64,000 nt of DNA from Epichloe hybrida (lineage: Eukaryota > Ascomycota > Sordariomycetes > Hypocreales > Clavicipitaceae), in assembly GCA_019022495.1 (NCBI GenBank), contig JAFEKR010000020.1, positions 310,001 to 374,000 of the forward strand, in the 5' to 3' direction. Below, in pieces: positions 22,665 to 34,177 of this stretch; the first letter of the stretch is position 1, and every line of letters starts with the position of its first letter. The notes below the pieces were generated by a model. It ran no database searches. It saw nothing but the letters and a program-made list of their open reading frames with translations, and had not been told where the DNA came from. Position numbers and translations under genes: made by a program.

Positions 22665-24469
22665 ATGACCGAATTTCCGCCGTCGCCTCTGAGGCGTGTA
22701 GCAATAATTGGAGGTGGTGCCGCCGGCATGGTCAGTTTATGCTCTTGAAGCTGTCTGGGTTGAATCGCAAATCAACACGCTGACTATATGTCATAGGCCT
22801 GCGCTGCAACATTAGCAAAACACCCTGAAAAGTTCAGAGTTACCATACTAGAGAAAAACGAAGTGCTTGGCGGTCAGGCCAGCTCTATCCAATTGGACGA
22901 CGACAAGTACGGTGCGCCTTGGATGAATAACGGAGTCCAGGGCGGTTCACAAGCAAGTTGAAGATTTCTTAAGCTCTCCTGAGATTGCAACGCGACTAAC
23001 AGCACATGTAAGATCTTCAAACACACTTTTAAGTTCTTCGAGGAGCACGGCTTTCCGCCCCAAAAAGTTTTTTTGCAAGTTTCGTTTGGCAAATCTCAAG
23101 ATGGGTTTTGGACAAACGTCTTCCCTAGTGTCCTGCTACAACAATTTGCCACGGATATCAAGCGGTTCGGCTTGTTCTTGAAAGTTGTGAAGTGGACTCT
23201 TCCAATTTTGGGACTTATACCAATATCAATCATGCTGCGAGTATTTCTTTTTGATAAAAAATTTGGAGATAAGATGGTATATCCACTCATTGCACTTTTT
23301 CTAGGGACGGGTAACCAGACCGCCAATGTTCCATGTGGCATCGTTGAGCGTTTATTTGACGATCAAATATGAAACTCTGGGACTATGATAACACTACCCT
23401 TCTGCCGAATCTACCGACAATGTACACCTTCGATAACCTGCATCAGTTCTATGCGAAATGGGGCGAGAGCCTTGCAGACAACGGTGTCCAAATACGAACT
23501 CGCCAAGAAGTATGTAGGGTCGTGTCAAGATCAAGCAACGAAGTCAGATTGCAAGTGAGAAACCTTCATACTGGAATCGACACTGAAGAGGTATTTGATG
23601 AGATTGTTCTTTGTACACTCGCAGATGAGAGTCTCAAGATCCTCGGCGCCGAGGCTTCCTGGCGCGAGCGATTCGTCTTGAAAGGCGCGGCATTTTACGA
23701 TGACATAACGGTGACGCACAGTGACCAAGACTATTTCGAGAGGCAATATGAAACCCAGTTTCATCCTGATCTTTGTGCCCAGCCAACAAACGATACCCAA
23801 AGACAACAAATTTCCTTCGCCAAAGACACCGAAACTAAGTCGAAAGGCTTTCGGCCCATGTACTTCACACATACTTATGATGAGGACCCTCGTCTCATTG
23901 AGATGTCTTTCAATTGCAGCAACTATCAGCATCAACTCGTTGCCGGGAATGTGAAAGCCGACAGAGAGCTCAACCCTGTGTATCAGACAATTTTTCTTGA
24001 TAAGCGCAAGCAAAAGTTGTGGACAATTGGAGACATCAAAGAGCACAAAATAATTAAACGCAACTGGTGGCATCAGCTTGGTCATCGATGGCAACATTAC
24101 TTGCGCGTCGTTCCAGGAATGATGTTTCTCAATGGAAGGAATCACACACTATTTGCCGGATCATGGACTTTAGTGGTAAGTAATTCTTTTAAGACATGCA
24201 GCTGAACGACCCACGCAGTGAACCATTCCGTTCGGATAGGATCAATTATTCCCAACTATAACCTACACCAGATCAGCTACGCTAACTAAGATGTCAAGAA
24301 TATGCATGAAATTGCATGCATTAGTGGAATTGCTGCTGCATACCGTCTAGGTGCTGAATATTCAGAATTTGATGACTTTGCAACCGACTTTTTTGCAAAA
24401 TACCTTCTCTTATCACACGGGATAATTTTCAAACGGGAGCAACGGAAACGTCATAGTCTCAACGCATAG
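22665..24469 (+). CDS. FAD/NAD(P)-binding oxidoreductase (amine oxidase/phytoene desaturase-like), with a -1 frameshift
   Basis: Exons 22665-22730, 22797-22952, 23013-24175 and 24299-24469; about 518 residues once one missing base is allowed for. The dinucleotide-binding motif VAIIGGGAAGM is at residues 12-22 and is split from ACAATLAKHP by the first intron. VTILEKNEVLGGQASS is the second-strand acidic residue and GG motif. The C-terminus has the FAD-closing block FAGSWTLV-NMHEIACISGIAAA, followed by a basic tail. Intron 2 (22953-23012) begins gcaagt: a GC-AG intron is the only splice that restores GVQGGSQ-IFKHTFKFFEEHG. At 23364-23369 the frame reads CAA ATA TGA where the next frame continues ATG AAA CTC TGG (MKLWDYD), so one base is missing, next to an A run. 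Substrate unknown. No neighbouring pathway genes suggest one. Confidence 0.82.
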
Positions 24470-25098
24470 AATGAATTCAAGGTTGCGCAAAAGGATGCGT
24501 CGTAGTTCAGCTCCGGCTCACCATAGACGCGTTAATCTGCACCGTAAACGGAGAATGGCCGACTTCTCGCTGGCACTGCACAAGAACAAGAACTTGAAGG
24601 CCTGGCTTGTTATGTGCGAGTACTTGTCAGCGAAATATATACTGGAACAACAGACCAAAACGAGGACGAATGTCAGGAAACAAGAGGGATTTATCCCGAT
24701 GTCATAAGCCATTACTCACATATGAAAACGGTACATAAATTAGTCAAAGCACACATCCAACAGTACCGTTCGACTTCAGCTCATCACGGAAAAAGATATC
24801 ATTACAATGGTGGCGTTTGTGCGTTGTGATGTAATAGGGGTTGAAGAGAAATTTGATTCAAAATAATTCCCGATATCGTGACCTCGTCGTTTTCTTGTTG
24901 CTTATATTATGAAACCTGCACATACGCTCATCCACAAACATATCCGAAAAATAGACTAGGTAGTGTGGGCGCATACGGGCCAAGCGTTGTGAATAAATGC
25001 TCCATTCCTTATCTGCATCCGACTGGCAAATCGCCTAAGTCCCCAACATGCTGGCAAAGAGGACATTTCGAGGTTGCGCGTACCGGCAAGGTATCCGT
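24470..25098. other. Convergent 3' region
   Basis: 3' flanks of the FAD oxidoreductase and the PNRC-like gene. Small frames here have no support. Confidence 0.45.
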
Positions 25099-26235
25099 TC
25101 AAAAGATTTGATCTGTAGAAGACGACTTCGATGATGCGTCCAGCTTCAAAATTCGGCGAAGATCGTTTTCCATAGCTTCAATATTGCTACCACGAGACTC
25201 CACGGATCTGGTCTCATTGAAACGAGGTACATGATTAGAGCTTTCTGCGGCAGTTTGCGGCGGAAGGTGAGAATCGGACGGCGCACTCATAGAATTACTA
25301 TAGAGGGGACCTGGGTTGCCGAACAGGAATTTTTTGAGCGCATCGGTCGAGTCATCGGCTTGAGTATCATGCAAGGAGGCTTCGCTTTGCGGGTGGCTGT
25401 AAGGAGAATGCGGTTTCATTGCAGAGCGAGCTGCCTTAATTCTTTCTTGATATGGCGTAGAGAATGGCGGACCCATCGGCCTACCCGGCGTTCCATCCAG
25501 CTCGGTGGCACCTATACCGCTTGACTGCGATCTCAAATTGCTTCGTCTTGAATGTGGCAGGCTTCTAGATTTTGAAAACTCATTCACGCCGAATGCAGGT
25601 GGAGCTCCTGGTGATTCCGTTTGAGGTATGTGCGACCCTGGCGCGTTTTCTCGCAAATGACGTTCCTTCTCCTCTCGATGTGCACGAAACATGAAGTCAA
25701 GTGGTGACTCACTTGTTTTCGGGAGCGATGATGGCCGAAAGGGCGTGGGTACATTATGATCAGTAGTTGGTGGTGATGGCACTTGAGTAAAAGCCTTTGT
25801 GGCCGGAACGGGCGACTCTGCCGAAGATTTGGAAAGAAAACTGGGAAGAGGGAGAGCTGAAGGAGCGGGCGACGCATGAAAAGTAGCACCTGCGAACGCT
25901 GTGCTCGTACCAGGTTTGATAGATAAGGTGCGCTGGGGAGGGGTTTGGCCACCAACATGTGCAAACTCGGGAGATGTGAAGCCATGTTTCGATTTGAATT
26001 TATTTTTGGACCTGCTCTTAGTACTCGGAGCTTTTGTCGAGGAGGATTCATTCGCAATGTTCGATTCGATGTCCACTTTATTTGGGGTTTGAGGAGTGTC
26101 TAGTATTCGGGTTGCCTCTAGTGTAGTAGCATCATTCTCGGAAGCATAAGCTTTGTGGGCAGCTGCTCTGGTGCTTTGTCGATATTGTTTCCGGCGCGCC
26201 GAAGTCCACCTACGCTGCGAAGGTGTTTCGCTCAT
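25099..26235 (-). CDS. PNRC/Edc1-like mRNA decapping activator
   Basis: A 378-residue, mostly disordered, Ser/Pro-rich protein in one exon from ATG 26235; a TTG nine codons upstream was ignored. Residues about 114-137 read FAGATFHASPAPSALPLPSF. This is the proline-rich PNRC/Edc1 motif (aromatic-AG...F..SP.PS.LP.P.F) by which decapping enhancers bind Dcp1 and activate Dcp2. It is followed by the conserved SPLDFMFRAHREEKERHLRE at about 177-195, a likely helix. The first about 30 residues are strongly basic (RRWTSARRKQYRQSTRAAAH). The role in cytoplasmic mRNA decapping is inferred from the motif alone; the other regions give no independent clue. It shares an intergenic region with RBX1. Confidence 0.78.
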   Translation of the reverse strand: MSETPSQRRWTSARRKQYRQSTRAAAHKAYASENDATTLEATRILDTPQTPNKVDIESNIANESSSTKAPSTKSRSKNKFKSKHGFTSPEFAHVGGQTPPQRTLSIKPGTSTAFAGATFHASPAPSALPLPSFLSKSSAESPVPATKAFTQVPSPPTTDHNVPTPFRPSSLPKTSESPLDFMFRAHREEKERHLRENAPGSHIPQTESPGAPPAFGVNEFSKSRSLPHSRRSNLRSQSSGIGATELDGTPGRPMGPPFSTPYQERIKAARSAMKPHSPYSHPQSEASLHDTQADDSTDALKKFLFGNPGPLYSNSMSAPSDSHLPPQTAAESSNHVPRFNETRSVESRGSNIEAMENDLRRILKLDASSKSSSTDQIF

Positions 26236-27011
26236 CGTGAAAATCGTGAAAATGTAAATCAATGGGCGAAGGTGACCCAGGTGTGAATAACGAAGTGTAA
26301 GGCAGGAAGATGCACGAAACGTATTGTAGCCGCGTATGATATCAGAAGCGCGATGGGGCCATGTGGCTACACGTGAGTCGAATGAACTGTAGGATCTGAG
26401 TGAATTATCGTGAGAGGCCTTTCATGATTGATAGATGTTGAGGAGGATGATCCAGCCTAGTCACTCGAGAAGACTTGTCTATCCTATTGGTCATAATGAC
26501 GATGGCAGACATGGTGGGTGGGGGGAGACCCGATAGTTACATAAATCCACTCGCACTTACCGTTGTTTGCAAAGATACTTGCGGGGCGATTTAGCTGATC
26601 TTAGCAACGTAGTGAGGATTTGTGAGACTACAAACATGCACAGCAGCGCTCCAACTAGTAATGTACGTGGAAACGACCATGTTGTCTTTACAGCAAAATG
26701 AATATTTTAAATCTAATCTAAGGTTTATATAGAACCTCTTCTAGTGCAAGGTACATTGACCTTACTTGCAAATTGTGTTACAAGGCTATCAAGGTAAGAA
26801 TGTGACATACTCTCACGGCATAGCAAACGCGCAACTATAGACTTGGCACCATATTGGTGGACCTCTTAACCAACTGGCTGACTTCTGGTAGAGCCAGATC
26901 GCCGATTCATTCTGATCTCAGGCGTCAGCTCTCAACATAGCATAGCGTCATTAAAGTGTGCCGACCTGTCTACCCAGGCTTGTGCATCAACTCGCTTGAC
27001 CGCAGTCTATC
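26236..27011. promoter_or_regulatory. Bidirectional intergenic region, PNRC-like gene and RBX1
   Basis: A 776-bp gap between divergent starts. There is a G-rich stretch near 26,513-26,526. No specific site is assigned. Confidence 0.45.
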
Positions 27012-27548
<537 letters not shown>

Positions 27549-27710
27549 GGGGTTGTATCAAATGGAGGAGGAAAAATCACCAGCGTGAACGAAGGGCAGT
27601 GATTTCACGTGCAGACGAATAACATAGACGCAGAATAAAGCTTACGCAGCCGGAAAGATTCAATCTATTTATTTCACCAATCATTGCAAACTGGTAGATG
27701 TACACCGGCC

Positions 27711-28140
27711 TTATTGCCACCCCGCCCCAGCCGGCAGCCACTTGACAGGTTTGGTCTTGTAGAATGGCCAAGGAGGCACAACAAGAACGAATGTCAATAC
27801 AGTCCCCCCCAATCCTATGTAGACGGCTTTCTGTATATCTTGGTACTGGTAGCCGACATTGAATGCCGCGAGCTTGTTTGAAAATAATATTAGCGAGACT
27901 TGGTCGAGTGAGAAGCAATGGAGGTGCAACCTACCGCAGAAATTGCAAGAAATAGAGTGGCCAATCCTTCCGCGCGTCTCTGGCCGTCGAAGTCCTGATA
28001 TTGAAATGTCAGCAAGGGCTAGAACAGTGTTACGCACGGGAGGCTAATGTAGTTCTTCGCAAGCTTGAGGATGTTGAGAGTAATCATACGATCTGTCCTT
28101 CAACGACATCGCGAACTCTGTCGAGAATTTCATCCGCCAT
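27711..28140 (-). CDS. SPC1: Signal peptidase complex subunit 1 (SPC12 family)
   Basis: Small accessory subunit of the ER signal peptidase. Exons 28140-28090, 27994-27935 and 27872-27711, with introns of 95 and 62 nt, both phase 0, give 90 residues. The sequence starts MADEILDRVRDVVEGQI and continues DFDGQRRAEGLATLF, the family signature before the first membrane segment. It has two membrane spans (about 29-45 and 54-75, including AVYIGLGGTVLTFVLVVPPW) and ends KPVKWLP. The length matches the family. Confidence 0.93.
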
Positions 28141-29292
28141 GGTCAACGGGGGCCAAGTGGAGCTCGATACGCTAGCTGTAGATGACGGTTGCGGTAGGCT
28201 CTGCGTCCAAGTGACAATGTTGCAACAGCTCTAGAAAAGCCAGGAGGTCCGACTCCAAAGATAAATCGAGGTCGGCGTCAGATTCGGATGAGACGATGCC
28301 ACATATGAAAATGACTGGGGCCGGATAGTCGGGTCTGGCAATCAACCCTATACTGAAGTTGCGATGGTAAATGACAAATATAGAGTGACCACGTCGAGAT
28401 GGCGCATGCGCATCCAGTGACCAAGTCGTCCATGCCCGCCCAGAGAAGGTGCGGTCCCACATTGGCCAAACACGGCCCCTCCGAGTAGAAAGAAGGTGCC
28501 ACTTTTTTCAACACCCACTCAAAGTAAGCCCGAGAAAAGCAAATTTCTCTCATTGTCCTTACTTAAGCTCCGAGGTTCTACTCCCTCTCCCTCTTATCAT
28601 GGCTTCAGTGTTTCTGTCTATGCCCTTTACTATCAATTTACCACACTGACAAGGAAGTTCGTTGTGCTCCCTTTGGTTATATTCGTTCAACTATTGTCTA
28701 ATCCCATTGTTTCACTGCGAAACACCTCGCTACTCCCTACCGCGGTTAGAGTCGCACATTAAGCAGCAACACTATCGAAGAAATTGTCAACATAACTGTT
28801 AGGAGCTTCTAACACAAATCGAACTTTCAATCCCCCTGTTGACTTAAAACTCTTCAAGTTGGCTCAACTCACTGTCACGAGCGCAACAACATTTTCGCTT
28901 CTTGGTCTGGTTTCTGGGTCTACGGCGGAATGAACAAAAAACCTCCATAACTGGCCGTGAGTTGATTGCTGTACAACTTCCGCTTGAGGCTGCTCTCCCA
29001 CTGCATCTTTTTTTCAATCGGCAGATTCGTGGGTGGCCACAGTTTTGCTACCATACCGCATTACTCGGCGCCGCAGATGCGCGCCGGGTCAGCGCATCCA
29101 TTACAATCTGTTTACAGGTGAATCAAAGCCGAACCCGATCGATATCGACTATGCCCAAGATTACCTGAGTGTTGTACAGCTCAACTTTCTTTCTCTACCG
29201 AAACATTTGTTGTAACTTACAAACCACAATCCCGTTTTCCATTTTCCATTTTCTCTTTTCTCGTCAACGGGAAGAACGTCCCCGTGTCCAGC
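28141..29292. other. Intergenic region SPC1-CorA transporter
   Basis: These 1.15 kb between divergent genes contain the SPC1 promoter and probably a long 5' leader for the transporter. Short frames on both strands have no family resemblance. Confidence 0.5.
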
Positions 29293-31188
29293 ATGTCCGA
29301 CCAAGAAGGAACGGCTTCCGATAAAGGATATGCTACGCCTGTCCCTGAACTCGACGATCACCGACATGACTCGACTGCATCATATCGTCTAGAGCGACCA
29401 CGACGAGGCACCTTTGACTCATTATATGGTTCACGTCAAATTGTTATAGATGCAGGGCCTCTTACTCCTGATATCAGAGTGCGAGACTTCGAAGAGGCTA
29501 TAATAGATGAGGACACTTTGGAAGTCCCGCAAACAGCTCGTCATGGCCGCCGGTTAACTGTTGAGATCCCAAACGATAGCAGATCAATCTCCCCGCCAAA
29601 TTCTGTCAAAGCGTTCGCGCAGGCTCGTCGGCGTGAGAGAGACATGTCTTTCTCAGAGCCAAATCGCGAGCATGAGGATGGACATGGCCGTTCCATGTCC
29701 GTATCCAGCCGCCGAAGCTACAGGAGTAAAGCGAGAACGATAGAGAAAGATGCCAGGAGTCTCTTGACGGACAATGCTGCAGAAGAGGATGTGTGCTTTC
29801 CGCTGCAAAAAAACAGTCGAAATCACGACTTGCGCATCGACTTCGACTACCTGGAGAGTTTTATTGATGCTGAACGTGCGGCCCATCTAGACAGCCGACA
29901 ACTGCCGCCTCCGTCGTTTGACGACTTACGACTGGAGCCGTCAACCACCCATCAAACTCAGGTAGCCACGGTTGATGGAGATATACTAAACATGCCATCG
30001 GACGAATCTAACAAAGAGAAAGCCCCTACTGAGGTCTCGACCAAACCTGCAGTCCACCCGCTGGACAACAACAGGTTCAGCTTCTTCTCATCCGCGTGGG
30101 AGTCTACCATTCACGCTGCCGAAATGGGGGACCTTGTTCTTCCCGGAGAAGACATACGAGGCCTCTTTGAACTACCTAAGGATGAGGCAGATGGTGTATG
30201 GTGGCTCAATGTGAATCGAACATCCAAGGAGGAGGTCCAAGGCATTTGTAAGGCATTTGGTGTGCATCCTTTAACCATCGAAGACATTATCACACAAGAA
30301 GCACGGGAGAAAATCGAACTTTTTCCTTCCTACTACTTTGCCTGCTTCAGGTCCTTCAATGTCATTGAGGAACCAGACGGAATGGAATACGAGCCTTTCA
30401 ACATCTATGTTTTGGTTTTCCGTGAGGGCACACTGAGCTTCAGCTTCGCTCCGAATTCACACGCCTCGCAGGTTCGGAAAAGAATCACGGCTCTCAAGGA
30501 GTACATGTCACTTAGCAGTGATTGGATCTGCTATGCGTTGATGTGAGACTTGATTTTTTTATGATGTCTGACATTTGGAATGCAAGACTAACAAAATCCG
30601 ATAACTAGTGACAACATCGTTGATTGTTTTGCACCAGCAATCCGCACGATTGAGCTTGAAGCAGATGCTATCGAAGATGAGGTATTTGTTATGCGCCAAG
30701 ATGATTCAAGCTCTTTCCTACGTTCTATTGGTCGAGTTCGCAAAAACTGCATGGCCTTGTTGCGATTACTTGGCGGCAAGGCTGACGTTCTGCGTGGTTT
30801 CACCAAGCGATGCAATGAAAACTATCAGGTAACTCCGCATATGGACATTGGCATGTATCTGGGTGATATCCAAGACCACGTGGTAACAATGGCCACGAAC
30901 CTTGGTCACTTTGAGAAGATGCTCTCCCGAGCACACAGCAACTACTTGGCAACTCTTTCCATCAACAGTATATCACAGGGCACAGATACAAATCGCGTCT
31001 TGAGTAAAATTACGTTTCTAGCGTCGGTATTGGTACCACTCAACCTCATCAGTGGTGTTTTTGGGATGAACGTGACGGTGCCTTTCGAAGCCACGGGTAG
31101 CCTGGCAGCTTTCTTCGGTATCATTGGAACCATGGTGTTTGTTTGCTCGATGATTCTCGGGTGGGCTCGCTGGAAGAAGTATATATGA
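29293..31188 (+). CDS. MNR2: CorA-family Mg2+ transporter (Alr/Mnr2 type)
   Basis: Fungal CorA channel for Mg2+ uptake or vacuolar release. Exons 29293-30542 and 30609-31188, with a 66-nt phase-2 intron, give 609 residues. The start is ATG 29293; a GTG three codons upstream was ignored. A long acidic/Ser-rich cytosolic N-terminus leads into the CorA domain from about residue 295 (WWLNVNRTSKEEVQGICKAF, GVHPLTIEDI). The first transmembrane helix ends with the signature GMN at about 569-571 (LISGVFGMNVTVPF), then a second helix and a short basic end WARWKKYI. Length and long N-terminus fit Mnr2/Alr rather than mitochondrial Mrs2. Which paralogue it is cannot be decided here. Confidence 0.9.
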
Positions 31189-32240
31189 CATCCTAGTGGA
31201 TGACGGACGTATGGTGAGTCGGAGCCGCTTAGAGGCGCTTCATGGAAGGTTTGGGTATAGCCGCAGTTAGCTGCCAGCTTGTTGTTGATGTGAAATTAAG
31301 TTTAGGATATGCGAGGATCTTGCAAAATTTCTGGATCTTGTTTTTCTAATAAATTCGTAAAATTCACGGCACAGCATCAACGGTAGGTGGTGAGAGACTG
31401 ACTATCGGCATTCGATATTTCTGCTGTGGGCACTGAACGAGCAATTATAGACTCCGAAACTCGGAAGTCTCTTAGGGGCTGTAAGACCTCTTGGCGGTCA
31501 CAACGTGGGTTTATGTTTACTCAAAATTTAATAGCACATCTACTGGCTACTCACTTTATTGGTGACTGAGTCTAGTGACCGAGGGTGCTTGTAGGTCCAG
31601 AGACTTCCGAGGCCTTACGGTCCTAGCGGTACAAAGAGTTTGACCCATACAGCCGACCGAATTATCATTGGCTGGGTCGTATCCATACGTTGTGGGATTA
31701 TTACCTCACTGCCTGTTCCAGGTATTATGCTCAACCGTCAGCGTAAGAATCAACTAGAATCTTAAAGCATGTGTGTCGGGGGTATATTAAACCATGCGAC
31801 CATGCCCCCTAATGAAGACCAGACGATACTAGTAATGCATACTGACGATACCTAAGACCTAACCTAGCCATACTTGAGACTTTATGATATATAATTATAG
31901 TGATTTTTTTTAGTTTTGATATTTAATATTTAATATTATTCATAAATGACTTGTTTTATAAGGTAAAAACCTTTGTGTTATAAAAATTGAATTAGGCTAG
32001 ATTAGATCGGGTATTTAGCATGGTCAGGTTAGCATATATACATTACTAGGATAGTCAGGTCTTTGCTTTACACTCGGGGACATTTAAGGGGGTCGCTTGC
32101 ATCTCATTGGCCGCTCCCAGCCCACCATGATAGCCTGGGAGATACGTGCCTAATATTTCATTTGGCGCCTGCTAATTTGCTTTCTGTATAACTATCCAGC
32201 CATTGCACCACCGCAAGCATCGGTTTCCACGATACTCGTC
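31189..32240. other. Intergenic region CorA transporter-TIM8, with inverted repeat
   Basis: 3' flank of the transporter and promoter of TIM8. It contains a perfect 13-bp inverted pair, ctcggaagtctct (about 31458-31470) and agagacttccgag (about 31600-31612). A more diverged second pair (ggctgtaagacctc / gaggccttacggtc) lies next to it. Very AT-rich around 31,880-31,990. No gene. Confidence 0.5.
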
Positions 32241-32709
32241 ATGAACGCCGCCCAGACAGGTGTCGAAAATATCGACCTCGAAAGACTCAACGATAAGGAT
32301 AAGACAGAACTGCGCCAATTTCTCGCGAATGAACAGCAAAGATCGCAGATTCAATCACGTATGTCGATTTGTCCCCTTTGAATGTTCATAGGACATTCTA
32401 CATTCCAACCCACTTCATGAGATCCCGTCTAGTGATTGAGATTTCGCCTTGGTACTTCACTTCCATTCGTCTGTTGTGGTAGTCCTATCTAGTCTTGTCG
32501 CGGCATATATGTTGTACATGATGATATTCTGACATTCACACCTAGAGACCCACAGCCTGACACAGATATGCTGGAAAAAATGCGTTACCGGCAACATCAA
32601 AAATTCGAAGCTTGACCGCACGGAAGAGGGCTGTTTGGCAAATTGCGTCGATCGCTTCCTTGATATGAACTTTCTTACAATGAAGCACCTCAACAATATG
32701 CGATCATAA
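32241..32709 (+). CDS. TIM8: Mitochondrial intermembrane-space translocase subunit Tim8
   Basis: Small Tim chaperone, partner of Tim13, that escorts hydrophobic precursors to TIM22. Exons 32241-32358 and 32546-32709, with a 187-nt phase-1 intron, give 93 residues. Twin CX3C motifs are present: CWKKC and CLANC, in [15 protein letters not shown] and [18 protein letters not shown]. The N-terminal [20 protein letters not shown] is typical of Tim8. The intron is long for this window. Confidence 0.94.
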
Positions 32710-33061
32710 GACATTGCAATTCGGCTGAGCAAAAACGAAAATTCAAGTTTAAGAGGGGACGTTACGATATTATTTGATCTGGTATCTGAGAAAATAGTGG
32801 TTTGAGTTCATATGACATAACTATTATGACGAATAGCAATATATGAAGGATCTGAGCCGACGTTGAAACATCAGATGACGTTCGAGTAACCCGTCGCATT
32901 TCATGCGTCGTTCAACAATCATTGGTCTTGGATTAAAAAGAAATTTCATCTTGATTTAAGTGACAAAATTGGATGCGCCGAGTCCGATGCTATTGCTCCT
33001 CCACAGCCTGAACCATACCGGCATTGTTTAACAAACTCAAAAAAAAAACCCCTTTCACTGC
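32710..33061. other. Convergent 3' region TIM8-uL23
   Basis: 352 bp of AT-rich 3' flanks; nothing else seen. Confidence 0.5.
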
Positions 33062-33790
33062 TTATACGAGGGAGAGCTTGTTCGCGGCAATATCCAAGGC
33101 GTCTACGTCAGGAGTCAGGCGAGCGTAGGCCTTCTTGGAACCATCTGGTCTAAAGTTTACCGTTAGTTAAATAAAGCCAGGTCTATCAGATGCGAGGACA
33201 TACCGAATGAGAGTATTTATCTTAACAGTGTCGATGTCATATAGCTTCTTCAAGGCAAGTTTAATCTGTGCCTTGTTGGCTTTAACATCGACAATGAATA
33301 CAAGGGTGTTGTTCTCTTCCATCTTTTTCATGGCGCTCTCGGTGTTTAGCGGGTGAACGACGACCTTATGCTCGTCCAGACGGGGCTGGTGAGGAATCGA
33401 CTTGCGCGGGTACTTCGGCACTCGGGACAAGACCAAAGTTTTGGGCTGGTGGAAGGAAGTGCTGGTTCGCACCTTGCGCTGCTTGTGGGCATGAGTCTGT
33501 ATAGCTGCTTGTTAGAACCAATTCGTAATCGAAGAAGAGACGGCAGCACAGAAGGGGACCAATATGACTTACGCCTTTCAAAGCAGCCTTAGCAGCAGCG
33601 TTGGCCTGCTTAGAGCCCTTGGGAACAGCTATAAACAGAAAGCATCAGCAATCGCTCTGTAGATAGAACTCGCAAAATCTGCTACTGCATGATGCCGAGG
33701 ACGAGTAAAATAATTGTTCATCGTCGTCGTTACATTGCGCATCGAACTCCGTTAGCGTGTACCTTTCTTTCCATCCTTGCCGGCAGCCAT
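33062..33790 (-). CDS. RPL25: Large ribosomal subunit protein uL23 (Rpl25/L23a)
   Basis: 60S protein beside the peptide exit tunnel and a docking site for SRP and NAC. Four exons: 33790-33763, 33628-33573, 33496-33204 and 33149-33062, with introns of 134, 76 and 54 nt. The product is 154 residues. It has a basic Ala/Lys-rich start ([29 protein letters not shown]). The core follows: [40 protein letters not shown] and [16 protein letters not shown]. The end is [15 protein letters not shown]. Early small exons are typical of ribosomal protein genes. It is divergent from BMT2, another ribosome-related gene. Confidence 0.96.
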
Positions 33791-34177
33791 TGTGTCGAGT
33801 TTTGGTGTCGCACGCGAAGGGTGATTGCCGTGGTTCGTGGTTGCCAGGTTGAGCTTTATGTGTGGAAAATGTTTCCACTCGGTGTGGGTGCTTTTTCGAT
33901 TAGGGTTACTGACAGTTGGGCCCACGCCTCTCATTCACGCGTAAGTTCACGTGATCCACTTACCGAACAAGTACCTGCCAGGACATGTCCTTGTTGCTAA
34001 CCTACCTACCGGTGGATGTATGCAATGTTCATTGCCAATGATTTCCAATACTTTTGAATCTGACGAGGAAAAGGACGGTGACTTGACAACCGAAATTTAT
34101 CCAATCGTGGTTTTCGAAAGTCCTGTATTAAGTTTTTGACGGTAAATAACATTCAAACCAGCCTCGACAATTCATTG
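33791..34177. promoter_or_regulatory. Bidirectional intergenic region, uL23 and BMT2
   Basis: These 387 bp separate two divergent ribosome-related genes and presumably serve as a shared promoter. A tagggtt-like motif (attagggttact, 33899-33910) lies about 110 bp upstream of the uL23 start, but its role is unproven. Confidence 0.5.

Noticed and set aside
24471..24707. 78-codon basic frame just after the FAD oxidoreductase stop
   Set aside because: Starts two bases after the stop in 3' UTR sequence; Arg-rich composition is not conserved-looking.
28172..28762. Several 60-96 codon frames between SPC1 and the Mg2+ transporter
   Set aside because: Conflicting frames on both strands, non-ATG starts and no domain; best explained as promoter and leader DNA.
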